Below are positions 55,256 through 63,770 of a stretch of 64,000 bases of DNA, piece after piece (position 1 is the first letter of the stretch; each line of letters begins with the position of its first letter). Below the pieces are notes generated by a model. That model was given only the letters and a program-made list of their open reading frames with translations, was not told where the DNA came from and made no database searches. This stretch comes from Paenimyroides viscosum. GTDB lineage: Bacteria > Bacteroidota > Bacteroidia > Flavobacteriales > Flavobacteriaceae. The translations under genes and the position numbers were made by a program. Location of the stretch: contig NZ_RQTJ01000005.1 of the NCBI RefSeq assembly GCF_003858535.1, positions 34,151 to 98,150 on the forward strand, given 5' to 3'.

Positions 55256-55663
55256 ATGATTACTTACTACAGACATCAATATGAATTATTACAGTTGAAC
55301 CTACAAATTGTGAACTGCAATTTAGAAAAACTTACGTGGTTGGAAATTAACGATGAACAATCGGTTAAATTATATCAAGATAAACTGAACAGCCTAGAGT
55401 TTAAAAAAGAAAATTATTTGAATAATTTACTACAAAGTTTATTGAAAACCGAAATCACCCAGCAAAATATTAGCGAAGTAAAACTTTGTTACGAGCTAAT
55501 TGAACAATACAGTAAAAAACATTACAGCCTGCTTTTTAAAACACATTTAAACAGAACTATTGAAAATCATCAGAAAAAATACGGCGATTTTTTATTGAGA
55601 AACCAGTTAAAAAAAGCGGTAGAAATTGAACAAATTATTACAAATTTAGAACGTGTCGCTTAA
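55256..55663 (+). CDS. Hypothetical coiled-coil protein
   Basis: 135 residues from ATG 55256 (MITYYRHQYELLQLN). Nearly all-helical with heptad-like leucines (LQLNLQIVNCNLEKLTWLEI, LKKAVEIEQIITNLERVA). No signal peptide. Stop codons of this gene and of the convergent broken gene are 2 bases apart. Function unknown. Confidence 0.5.
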   Translation: MITYYRHQYELLQLNLQIVNCNLEKLTWLEINDEQSVKLYQDKLNSLEFKKENYLNNLLQSLLKTEITQQNISEVKLCYELIEQYSKKHYSLLFKTHLNRTIENHQKKYGDFLLRNQLKKAVEIEQIITNLERVA

Positions 55664-55665
55664 TA

Positions 55666-56642
55666 TTATTTAGTTTGAACATTACTAAAAGTATTCCATT
55701 TTATATTATTCAAAGATCCGCTGGTTTCTTCTACTTTATTTAAATGAAACGTTTTACCATTCTCCTTTACTAGAATTTCTTTTGATGAAACTTCGTAGAT
55801 GGTGCTTTTGTTTTTAAAAGTTAATGTTTGCGTGGCTTTATTAAATATAAAATCAGAATCAATAAATAATTCCACCACATTATCTGCATTAGTAAAAATA
55901 TACCCAAATGATCGCCACCATATATTTTGGTAAGATACATTTTTTTGCCATTTTCAAAAATCATGGTAAACACATTTTCGCTATTTTGTAAAGGAAATTC
56001 TTGATAGTGACTAGTAAGCATTTTACCATTCACGCGTTTCTGAACCGAATATTCTGCAAAAATACCCGAATATGATTCTTCGATGATTTCGATAGGAACC
56101 GCCTGATTATTTTCTACCACATAGGTTGAAAACTGATGCCAGCAACAACCACTTTTCGTCATGGTTTGCAACTGTTTTTTTTCATTATCAACCATAAACA
56201 TTCCGCAGTAGTTTGATCCTAATTCGGTAAAACTTTCATTGTAAACAAAACTGTTTTTATCTGCCAAATAAATCTCAAACGACGGACCACCGTAACAACT
56301 GAAATTCCCCGTTCGTAAGGCAATATCTTCTTTTCCGTCAAAATTAAAATCTTCGTAAATTAAAATACTTTGTTCTCCATAAGGAATTTTGTGAATGTTC
56401 GATTTTACTTTAGAATCTTCTAAATCATAATCCGAATAAAAAGCAGGTTTAGAGAAAATCAGCTTGCCGTTTTTCTTTTGATAGATATTCAGCGTACAAT
56501 TGGTTTCCAAATCAGAATTTTCTTGATTGTCATCAACAATAATTTTTGCCGAAAGATCATCAGAAAAATCAATTAAATCATACGATTCTTGCGCGGTTGC
56601 AAAAAAGGGCATCAATAGTAAAACAAACAACAACTTTTTCAT
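55666..56642 (-). pseudogene. Hypothetical exported protein, frameshifted near the C-terminus
   Basis: Reading from ATG 56642, a signal peptide (MKKLLFVLLLMPFFATAQ) leads a domain with an FG-GAP-like calcium loop (YEDFNFDGKEDIALRTGNF) and FCGM/SGCCWHQF segments. After KIYGGDHLG the frame changes to a hydrophobic nonsense tail (LLMQIMWWNYLLILIL). A second frame supplies the natural continuation, YIFTNADNVVELFIDSDFIF ... NTFSNVQTK to 55666. One missing base near 55902-55910 would restore a protein of about 325 residues. Relatives are unnamed Bacteroidota proteins. Confidence 0.75.
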
Positions 56643-56658
56643 GAAGTTTTAGAGAAAG

Positions 56659-56736
56659 TTAAACAAAATAATCAATAAATACCATAAAACAGGAATACTT
56701 TCTACCCAAAAAAGCGTGTAATATTTAGATCGGTTT
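56659..56736. repeat. 78-bp duplication of the 3' end of the UbiA-like gene
   Basis: Bases 56659-56736 repeat 56988-57065 with only a few differences (shared TACCATAAAACAGGAATACT, CTACCCAAAAAAGCGTGTAA). The second copy is the C-terminal coding region of the UbiA-like gene. The first is a non-coding orphan just upstream of the frameshifted gene's start. Confidence 0.8.
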
Positions 56737-56971
56737 TTCGTTAAAATCTAAATACTTTGTTTACTTAGATCTTTTTTATATTTTTACATTAAGCTAACGC
56801 CCAAAATAACAAATGTGCTAATATAAAAAATCTTTACTTGTCGGTAAGGTAGCTATTTGTAATGTTTGAATCAAAATCTCTATTGGCACATAAGGTATTT
56901 AACCTTGTTTTTCATATTTGTGGGATAAATTACAAAAAGACTGACAGCTCGGAAAGACGAGTTTTTTCTAA
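56737..56971. other. Gene-free spacer between the two copies of the UbiA 3' duplication
   Basis: About 235 bases of AT-rich sequence with AAGCTAACGCCCAAAATAAC and a small hairpin CTCGGAAAGACGAG (56948-56961) followed by T6, a likely terminator of the UbiA-like gene on... either strand. I see no gene. It may be leftover DNA from the event that duplicated the UbiA tail. Confidence 0.4.
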
Positions 56972-57811
56972 TCACAAATAATGTGTATTAAACAAAATAA
57001 TCAACAAATACCATAAAACAGGAATACTTTCTACCCAAAAAAGCGTGTAATATTTTGATCGGTTTGGATTGGCATAATACGTAAACAATGCAATGACAGA
57101 TACCAAAATAAGATTGATGATCCATTGATTTCCGTAATAATTCACTTTTAAAAACTCGAGAAAGTAAAACGGAATCAGCAACAAACCAATCAGGTATTTT
57201 GTTTTTAAAACGCCAATCGTCTGCGGAACGGTTTTCAGTCGGATATCATCGTACTTTAAATCGTTAATTTCGAAAACTAAAATGAGAATCAATGTAAGAA
57301 TAAATCGCTGTAAAAACTTAAAAAGAATATCATTTTCTATGGTTTGATCGGCATTTACAATGGGCAATAAAGTGGTTACACCCGCCCAACATAACGATAC
57401 AATATATATTTTTATGCCCGCATAATTACGCAGATTGGTCTTTGATTTTGCCAACGGAATTACATACAAAACACACAACAACCCAAAGAAAACAGTGAGC
57501 AGTTGTGCTTTTAAATCCAGAAACAAAAAACTTATCAACGCAATTATTAAACTAATTACGCTTAAAACAATAATACTTTTTAAAAACCGGGTAAGTTCTT
57601 TTTTCTTGGCAATAACTTGTGCATACTTAATAAAGTTGTAGCTAAAAACAGTACCAAAAAAAACAAGGCTGGTAATAGCGATATTAAAAGGTAAAAAACA
57701 AAAATAAAACGTCATTTGTACCAACACCGTAGTAGCTAATGCCACGTGTAAACTTGCGTGCAAATACCAGTCAAAAAAACGTTTTATAGTACTATTACTT
57801 TGCTGCTGCAT
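56972..57811 (-). CDS. UbiA-like integral membrane prenyltransferase homologue (degenerate first motif)
   Basis: 279 residues with about eight or nine transmembrane helices. The second Asp-rich site of the UbiA family is recognisable (FEINDLKYDDIRLKTVPQTI). The first site (NDxxDxxxD) is replaced by YNFIKYAQV, so prenyl-diphosphate chemistry may be lost or changed. Similar proteins occur across Flavobacteriia without assigned function. The 3' end has been copied to 56659-56736. Confidence 0.7.
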   Translation of the reverse strand: MQQQSNSTIKRFFDWYLHASLHVALATTVLVQMTFYFCFLPFNIAITSLVFFGTVFSYNFIKYAQVIAKKKELTRFLKSIIVLSVISLIIALISFLFLDLKAQLLTVFFGLLCVLYVIPLAKSKTNLRNYAGIKIYIVSLCWAGVTTLLPIVNADQTIENDILFKFLQRFILTLILILVFEINDLKYDDIRLKTVPQTIGVLKTKYLIGLLLIPFYFLEFLKVNYYGNQWIINLILVSVIALFTYYANPNRSKYYTLFWVESIPVLWYLLIILFNTHYL

Positions 57812-57873
57812 AACTTGTTGGGGGTCGCTTTATATTATTTTAATATCCCGTAAAATTAATCAAATAATAGTTG

Positions 57874-57881
57874 TATTTTTG
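57874..57881 (+). promoter_or_regulatory. -7 promoter box of gcvP
   Basis: TATTTTTG, exact TAnnTTTG match, 38 bases upstream of the gcvP start. I found no glycine-riboswitch-like structure in the 107-base leader region. Confidence 0.55.
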
Positions 57882-57918
57882 CTTTCTTTATACACAACTA
57901 TAATTATATTAATAGCAG

Positions 57919-60768
57919 ATGAAGACAAATGCTTTTGCTTTAAGACATATTGGTCCTAGAGCAACCGACTTACAACACATGTTTGACACAGTAGGTGTGA
58001 AAGATATGGATCAATTGTTATACGAAACTTTTCCAGACAAAATTCGTTTAGAGAAAGACATCGTTTTAGACGAAGCTCTTACAGAATACGAATATTTGGC
58101 ACATGCTACGGCATTAGGTGCACAAAACAAAGCATTCAAATCAATGATTGGTTTAGGATATAACGAAGCAATTGTTCCGGCTGTTATCCAACGTAATATT
58201 TTCGAAAACCCAGGTTGGTACACTGCTTACACACCTTATCAGGCAGAAATTGCTCAAGGACGTTTAGAGGCTTTATTGAATTTCCAAACTACGGTTATTG
58301 AATTATCGGGAATGGAAATTGCGAACGCTTCGTTATTAGACGAATCTACTGCAGTTGCCGAAGCTATGGCTTTGTTGTTTGATGTTCGTACAAGAGATCA
58401 AAAGAAAAACAACGCAAACAAATTATTTGTTTCAGAAGAAATTCTACCTCAATCGTTATCGGTTTTACAGACTCGTTCTACGCCAATTGGCATTGAAGTT
58501 GTTGTTGGAAACCACGAAGCATTCGAGTTTACAGAAGATTTCTTCGCTGCAATTTTACAATATCCTGGTAAATTTGGTCAGGTTCACGATTATGAAGATT
58601 TCATAAACAAAGCACATTCAAAAGATATTAAAGTAGCCGTTGCTGCCGATATTTTATCGTTAGCACGTTTAAAATCTCCAGGCGAAATGGGTGCCGATGT
58701 TGTTGTTGGTACTACACAGCGTTTTGGTATTCCGTTAGGTTTTGGTGGACCACACGCTGGTTTCTTCTGTACAAAAGAAGAATACAAACGTTCTATGCCG
58801 GGTAGAATCATTGGTGTTTCTCAAGATACCAACGGAAACCGTGCATTGCGTATGGCATTACAAACGCGTGAACAGCACATTAAACGTGAAAAAGCAACAT
58901 CGAACATCTGTACTGCACAAGTATTGTTAGCTGTTATGGCAGGTATGTATGCGGTTTATCACGGACCAAAAGGTTTACGCCGCATTGCAAACGAAGCACA
59001 CGCAAAAGCAGTTACTATTGAAACCGAATTAACCAAATTAGGTTTTGAACAAGTAAACGATGCGTATTTTGATACTATTTTAGTAAAAGCCGATGTTGCT
59101 AAAGTAAAAGCGGTTGCCGAAGCTAAAGAATTCAATTTTTATTATGTTGATGCTAATACCGTTTCAATTTCTGTAAACGAAACTATTTCATTAAACGATA
59201 TTAATACAGTAATTGGTATTTTTGCCGAAGTTGCCGGAAAATCATTTGATGCCGTTACCGAACTTTCTCAAGAAGCTTTGGTTCCTGTAAAATTAGAAAG
59301 AACATCAACTTTCCTTGAGCATGATGTTTTCAATACGTATCATTCAGAATCTCAGTTGATGCGTTATATTAAAAAGTTAGAGCGTAAAGATTTAGCATTA
59401 AACCATTCTATGATTTCTTTAGGATCTTGTACAATGAAATTGAATGCAGCAGCAGAAATGTTGCCTTTAAGCAATCCTAACTGGAATAATATCCACCCAT
59501 TTGCTCCGGCAGATCAAACCAAAGGATATTTAACTATGTTGCATAAGTTAGAGCAGCAGTTAAACGTAATTACCGGTTTTGCTGGCACCACGTTACAACC
59601 AAACTCTGGCGCACAAGGTGAATATGCTGGTTTAATGGTTATTCGTGCATACCACGAATCTCGTGGCGAAGGTCACAGAAACATTGCGTTAATTCCTGCA
59701 TCGGCTCACGGAACAAACCCTGCATCGGCTGCAATGGCTGGTATGAAAGTGGTTGTTACCAAAACGACGGAAGAAGGAAATATCGATGTAGAAGATTTAA
59801 GAGCGAAAGCAGAATTACACAAAGACAATTTATCTTGTGTAATGATTACCTACCCTTCTACTCACGGAGTTTACGAATCATCGATCATTGAAATTACCGA
59901 CTTGATCCACGCTAACGGCGGACACGTTTATATGGATGGTGCCAATATGAACGCACAAGTTGGATTGACAAATCCTGCTAAAATTGGTGCCGATGTTTGT
60001 CACTTAAACTTACACAAAACGTTTGCAATTCCTCACGGTGGTGGTGGTCCAGGTGTTGGCCCAATCTGTGTAGCAAAACATCTAGTAGAATTTTTACCAA
60101 CCAACCCAGTTATTAAAGTAGGTGGCGATAACGCTATTACGGCAATTTCGGCAGCTCCTTACGGTTCGGCTTTGGTTTGTTTAATTTCTTACGGGTACAT
60201 TTGTATGTTGGGTGCCGATGGTTTGAAAGAATCTACCATGACTGCGATCTTAAACGCTAACTATATGAAAGCGCGTTTAAGCGAAGGTTACGATGTATTG
60301 TATTCTGGAGAACGCGGACGTGCAGCGCACGAAATGATTATTGACTGCCGTATGTTTAAAGCAAAAGGTATTGAAGTTACCGATATTGCTAAACGTTTAA
60401 TGGATTACGGTTTCCACGCACCAACGGTTTCTTTCCCTGTGGCAGGTACGTTGATGATTGAACCAACAGAATCGGAAGATTTAGCAGAATTAGATCGTTT
60501 TTGTGATGCCATGCTTTCAATTCGTAAAGAAATTGAAGCTGCAACTGCAGAAGACACCAACAACGTATTGAAAAATGCACCACATACTTTAGCTATGTTA
60601 ACTGCCGAAACTTGGGAATTACCTTATTCTCGTGAAAAAGCAGCATATCCGTTAGAATATGTTTCAGAAAACAAATTCTGGCCAAGTGTACGCAGAGTTG
60701 ATGATGCGTATGGCGACAGAAACCTTATTTGTTCTTGTGCTCCTATTGAAGCTTATATGGAAGCGTAA
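57919..60768 (+). CDS. gcvP: Glycine dehydrogenase (decarboxylating), P-protein
   Basis: 949-residue PLP enzyme of the glycine cleavage system; it decarboxylates glycine and passes the aminomethyl group to lipoylated GcvH. It is the fused single-chain form, with both homologous halves present. The PLP lysine is in HLNLHKTFAIPHGGGGPG. Other blocks are FALRHIGPR at the N-terminus, GSCTMKLNAAAEM and PNSGAQGEYAG. gcvT and gcvH are not in the window. Monocistronic, with a clear promoter and terminator. Confidence 0.98.
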   Translation: MKTNAFALRHIGPRATDLQHMFDTVGVKDMDQLLYETFPDKIRLEKDIVLDEALTEYEYLAHATALGAQNKAFKSMIGLGYNEAIVPAVIQRNIFENPGWYTAYTPYQAEIAQGRLEALLNFQTTVIELSGMEIANASLLDESTAVAEAMALLFDVRTRDQKKNNANKLFVSEEILPQSLSVLQTRSTPIGIEVVVGNHEAFEFTEDFFAAILQYPGKFGQVHDYEDFINKAHSKDIKVAVAADILSLARLKSPGEMGADVVVGTTQRFGIPLGFGGPHAGFFCTKEEYKRSMPGRIIGVSQDTNGNRALRMALQTREQHIKREKATSNICTAQVLLAVMAGMYAVYHGPKGLRRIANEAHAKAVTIETELTKLGFEQVNDAYFDTILVKADVAKVKAVAEAKEFNFYYVDANTVSISVNETISLNDINTVIGIFAEVAGKSFDAVTELSQEALVPVKLERTSTFLEHDVFNTYHSESQLMRYIKKLERKDLALNHSMISLGSCTMKLNAAAEMLPLSNPNWNNIHPFAPADQTKGYLTMLHKLEQQLNVITGFAGTTLQPNSGAQGEYAGLMVIRAYHESRGEGHRNIALIPASAHGTNPASAAMAGMKVVVTKTTEEGNIDVEDLRAKAELHKDNLSCVMITYPSTHGVYESSIIEITDLIHANGGHVYMDGANMNAQVGLTNPAKIGADVCHLNLHKTFAIPHGGGGPGVGPICVAKHLVEFLPTNPVIKVGGDNAITAISAAPYGSALVCLISYGYICMLGADGLKESTMTAILNANYMKARLSEGYDVLYSGERGRAAHEMIIDCRMFKAKGIEVTDIAKRLMDYGFHAPTVSFPVAGTLMIEPTESEDLAELDRFCDAMLSIRKEIEAATAEDTNNVLKNAPHTLAMLTAETWELPYSREKAAYPLEYVSENKFWPSVRRVDDAYGDRNLICSCAPIEAYMEA

Positions 60769-60783
60769 TTGCTTTTTGATAAA

Positions 60784-60816
60784 TAAAATGCCCAACTGAA
60801 AAGTTGGGCATTTTTT
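60784..60816 (+). terminator. Terminator of gcvP
   Basis: AAAATGCCCAACT pairs with AGTTGGGCATTTTTT, 16 bases after the stop codon. Confidence 0.9.
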
Positions 60817-60870
60817 GTTTTGTATTGATAGCTTAGAGAATCTCAATTGTGGCTTCGAGTAGCTTTATTG

Positions 60871-61085
60871 TGACTTCGAGAGCCCATCTATTGTTCCCTT
60901 CGAGTGCCTCAGGGAACTCGTGGAAGAACCTCAGGGAACTAAAATTACCGGTGGCTGAAGCTCTCAAAGTCACGTCTCTTTCACTTCGAGAACTCATATC
61001 TTGTTCCCTTAGAGTGGCTCAGGGAACTCGTGGAAGAACCTCAGGGAACTAAAATTACCGGTGGCTGAGGACTCTCGAAGTCACG
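60871..61085. repeat. 110-bp direct tandem repeat (two copies)
   Basis: The segment containing CTCAGGGAACTCGTGGAAGA and TAAAATTACCGGTGGCTGA occurs at 60891-60974 and again at 61001-61084 with a period of exactly 110 bases. Flanking words (ACTTCGAGA, AGTCACG) repeat at the same period. Within each unit AGTTCCCTGAGG-type arms recur, so each unit can fold. The composition is GC-richer than the surroundings. No coding sense is evident. Confidence 0.8.
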
Positions 61086-61098
61086 GTTCATTTAATTA

Positions 61099-61750
61099 TT
61101 AACTACGCACCCATTTAGATATACTTTCTAAAAGCTGGGGTTTGTCTTCCAGTGCTATTTTGGCTACGCTGTAAAATTCGCTTACCCATTTACTAACCTC
61201 ATCAAAGGCTTTTTTTTTGTCTTGGGTGGCTTGTTGGCTTTCGCCTTTTTCCTGCACATAAGCAGCGTAAACGGTTTGTACGTTGATTACATTTGCCAAT
61301 TGCTGGTTTACGTGGTCTGTGGTAATTTTTAAGCGTTGTAAGGCATTTAGCAATTCGGTGTTATTGTGCAGCATGTCGTAAAACAAACGCATGGTATCAA
61401 TAACCAAGGCATTGCGTTCTAGCAAGGGTTTGTTTAATTGTAAGTTTCGCAATACATCGGGTTGATTTTTATACAATTTATGCCTTTTTACGATCGGTTT
61501 TGTAAATAGCTGCGGTGGTTTCAAATGCGTTGCTAAATAAGGCATACGCTGTAGTTTCTTGTGCAGTTTCTGTTTTGTTGGTGTCGTACTTTTGTACAAA
61601 GTTGTTGTAAAGTGCTTCGCCTTGTGCTATGGCTGCGGCATTGTAACCGTATTCTGCCAGTTCGGCTGCTAAAACAGTATCCTTTTTTACGTTTTCAAAT
61701 AAAACGCTGTAGCTTTGCATTAACTGTGTTTCTGATTTTTTCTTGCCCAT
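61099..61750 (-). pseudogene. Hypothetical helical protein, frameshifted in the middle
   Basis: From ATG 61750 the frame encodes MGKKKSETQLMQSYSVLFEN ... TTAAIYKTDRKKA and stops. Another frame continues with HKLYKNQPDVLRNLQLNKPL ... LESISKWVRS to 61099. Removing one base from the T5 run at 61485-61489 (A5 on the coding strand) joins them into a 216-residue all-helical protein with heptad-like pattern. No signal peptide and no recognised domain. The repeat-rich DNA on both sides suggests an unstable region. Confidence 0.7.
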
Positions 61751-61798
61751 TCTTCTAAATTTAAAATTGATTATATAAAGTATTGTGATTTTACATTA

Positions 61799-62172
61799 CT
61801 TCCGACCCGATTTGTGTTGCTACCGACCCGATTTGTATTGCTACCGACCCGATTTGTACTGCCACTGACTCGATTTGTGTTGCTACCGACCCGATTTGTG
61901 TTGCTACCGACCCGATTTATCTTGCTACTGATCCGATTTATCTTGCTACTGATCCGATTTGTGTTGCTACCGACCCGATTTGCATTGCTACCGATCCGAT
62001 TTGTATTGCTACCGACCCGATTTGTATTGCTACCGACCAGATTTGTGTTGCTACTGACTGGATTTGCTTTACTACCGATCCGATTTGTGTTGCTACCGAC
62101 CAGATTTGTGTTGCTACTGACTGGGTTTGCTTTACTACCGATCCGATTTGTTTTGCTACTGATCAGATTTTA
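61799..62172. repeat. 21-bp minisatellite, 17 full units plus a partial unit
   Basis: Consecutive 21-bp units with consensus CTACCGACCCGATTTGTGTT(G), diverged at a few fixed positions (CTACTGATCC, CTACCGACCAG, TTGCTTTA). Units 12-14 and 15-17 form a 63-bp higher-order repeat. Because 21 is a multiple of 3, long frames are open on both strands (LLPTRFV or NRVGSNT heptads), but there is no start, signal or neighbouring frame that makes a convincing protein. It is located between two disrupted genes. Confidence 0.9.
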
Positions 62173-62178
62173 AAGCTG

Positions 62179-62235
62179 GTGCGAGCATCTTGATCGTGCA
62201 ATTATTACATTTTAATACGAGCGTGACGCTCGCAC
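62179..62235. repeat. Inverted repeat GTGCGAGC ... GCTCGCAC
   Basis: GTGCGAGC at 62179-62186 pairs with GCTCGCAC at 62228-62235, and the second arm contains its own palindrome GAGCGTGACGCTC. It follows the minisatellite immediately. The remaining sequence to 62423 is AT-rich with no gene. Confidence 0.55.
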
Positions 62236-62423
62236 TAACCGAATCAACTTATTTATATTATTTTTCTTTATTTATTACCAACAACTGGTTTAAATTAACA
62301 TTTTTTAGAATAGGTTGCAAATTATTTATAATAAAACATACACTTCATTATTATGTTGTTTTTGTATATTAGCTTATACAGTATACTGAAAACATATTAC
62401 AAACATTACTACAAATATTAATT

Positions 62424-63722
62424 ATGGAATTACAAGAAGCGCGTAAAATTGTTAAAGACTCTCCTTATAAGGATTTTTTAAATACGATTGAACTACCTTT
62501 TACTCTTCGCCATATCAATGTTGAATATAATATTGTAGGCATTATTAACATCTTCAAATTTTTTAAAGAAAATGATGAACAATGGACAGAGAGAAAAAAA
62601 GAATTAGATAATAACCTTTTTAGTGAATCAATTTCTTTTTTCACTACAGCTCGTACTTATATAGATGAGTTTATAAATACTTATGTGAAAAATGAAGGTT
62701 ACGATGAAAGCAGTTTACAACAACAGTTTACAAGTTTTACTAGATATTATTTTTCTCCATCTCAACATGTATTTACTGCTAACAGTCCTGAAATTGATTT
62801 CATGATTAAGTTGTAAGCTGAAAATCCGAATATTTTCAACGGAGCACTTTTGTATTTTACCAATCAAGGCATGAGTTACAGTGACAGAAGTAGTATTAAC
62901 GGATATTTGTTAGCCTACGAATTTACTCATCGCGAAAATTCTGTATTATTTTCCAGAAGAGAAACTGATAAAAGATATATTAATGATATTAGAAACAAAA
63001 TCGAAACTTTAGAAAATGATTATCAGAATAAAGTTATTTCATTAATAAGAAATATAGAAGATGATTATACAAAGAACAATGATTTCCAAACAGAAAGAGT
63101 ATCTGAGTCTCGAAAGTTATTAGCGAATTGGTTACATTATAAAAGAAACAAATTTTCATCGTTTATAAATCATACCGATAAAGAATTTAAAGATCTTTTT
63201 GAAACTACTGATTCTGAATTCACAAGTCTTCAAAATCAATATAGCGAATTACTAAAACTCGAAGAACCAGTCAAGTATTGGAAAGATAGAGCTAGCGAAT
63301 TAAATAAAAAGGCTAACATGATGATGTGGGTTTTAGGTGCAATTACTTTCGTAGCAGTTATTTTAACTTATTTTCTATTGTGGCAAACACCAGAAGGTAT
63401 GCTTGAATCAATTTTTCAAGGAGATACAACAGCTGCAATCCGTTGGTCTATTGTTTTCGCGTTATTTATTTCGTTCATAGCATTTATGTTCAGAGCTGTA
63501 ATGAAATTTATGTTTAGTAATTATCATTTGGCTCGTGACGCAGAAGAAAGAGAAAAATTAACCTATTTATATATTTCTCTGTTAAGCAAAGGAGATTTTT
63601 CTGAAGAAGAAAAGAAAATTGTTTTTCAAGCACTATTCAGTCGATCGGACACAGGACTATTAAAAGATGACTCATCGCCCACCATGCCTGGTATATCATC
63701 AGTTATTGAAAAAGTGAAATAG
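62424..63722 (+). pseudogene. DUF6161-like membrane protein interrupted by an in-frame TAA
   Basis: The frame from ATG 62424 (MELQEARKIVKDSPYKDFLN) stops at TAA 62814-62816 and then continues without other stops (AENPNIFNGALLYFTNQGMS ...) to 63722, giving a 432-residue protein if the stop were sense. The downstream part has a long coiled region (RYINDIRNKIETLENDYQNK), two transmembrane helices (WVLGAITFVAVILTYFLLW, IVFALFISFIAFMFRAV) and the end block LISLLSKGDFSEEEKKIVFQ-like, which resembles DUF6161 proteins. An internal ATG at 62850 could give a shorter 290-residue product. Function unknown. Confidence 0.75.
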
Positions 63723-63734
63723 ATTTTAAACATT

Positions 63735-63764
63735 AACCTACAAGGTTTTAAAACCTTGTAGGTT
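63735..63764. terminator. Palindromic terminator between convergent genes
   Basis: AACCTACAAGGTTTTAAAAC continues CTTGTAGGTT, a perfect inverted repeat without a long T run, between the DUF6161-like gene and lpxD. Confidence 0.6.
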
Positions 63765-63770
63765 GTGTAT

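Noticed and set aside
57812..57918. Glycine riboswitch upstream of gcvP
   Set aside because: The leader is too short and no tandem aptamer-like helices were seen.
61799..62172. Possible CRISPR array
   Set aside because: Units are contiguous 21-bp tandem copies without unique spacers, and no cas genes are present.
61814..62173. Long frame encoding repeated LLPTRFV heptads
   Set aside because: It is produced by the 21-bp repeat period; frames are open on both strands and there is no signal, start context or unique sequence.
16202..62816. Programmed readthrough or recoding of TAA (both in-frame stops are followed by GCT)
   Set aside because: Two cases with a shared following codon are likely coincidence; no recoding signal or unusual tRNA is visible, and TAA is the normal stop elsewhere.
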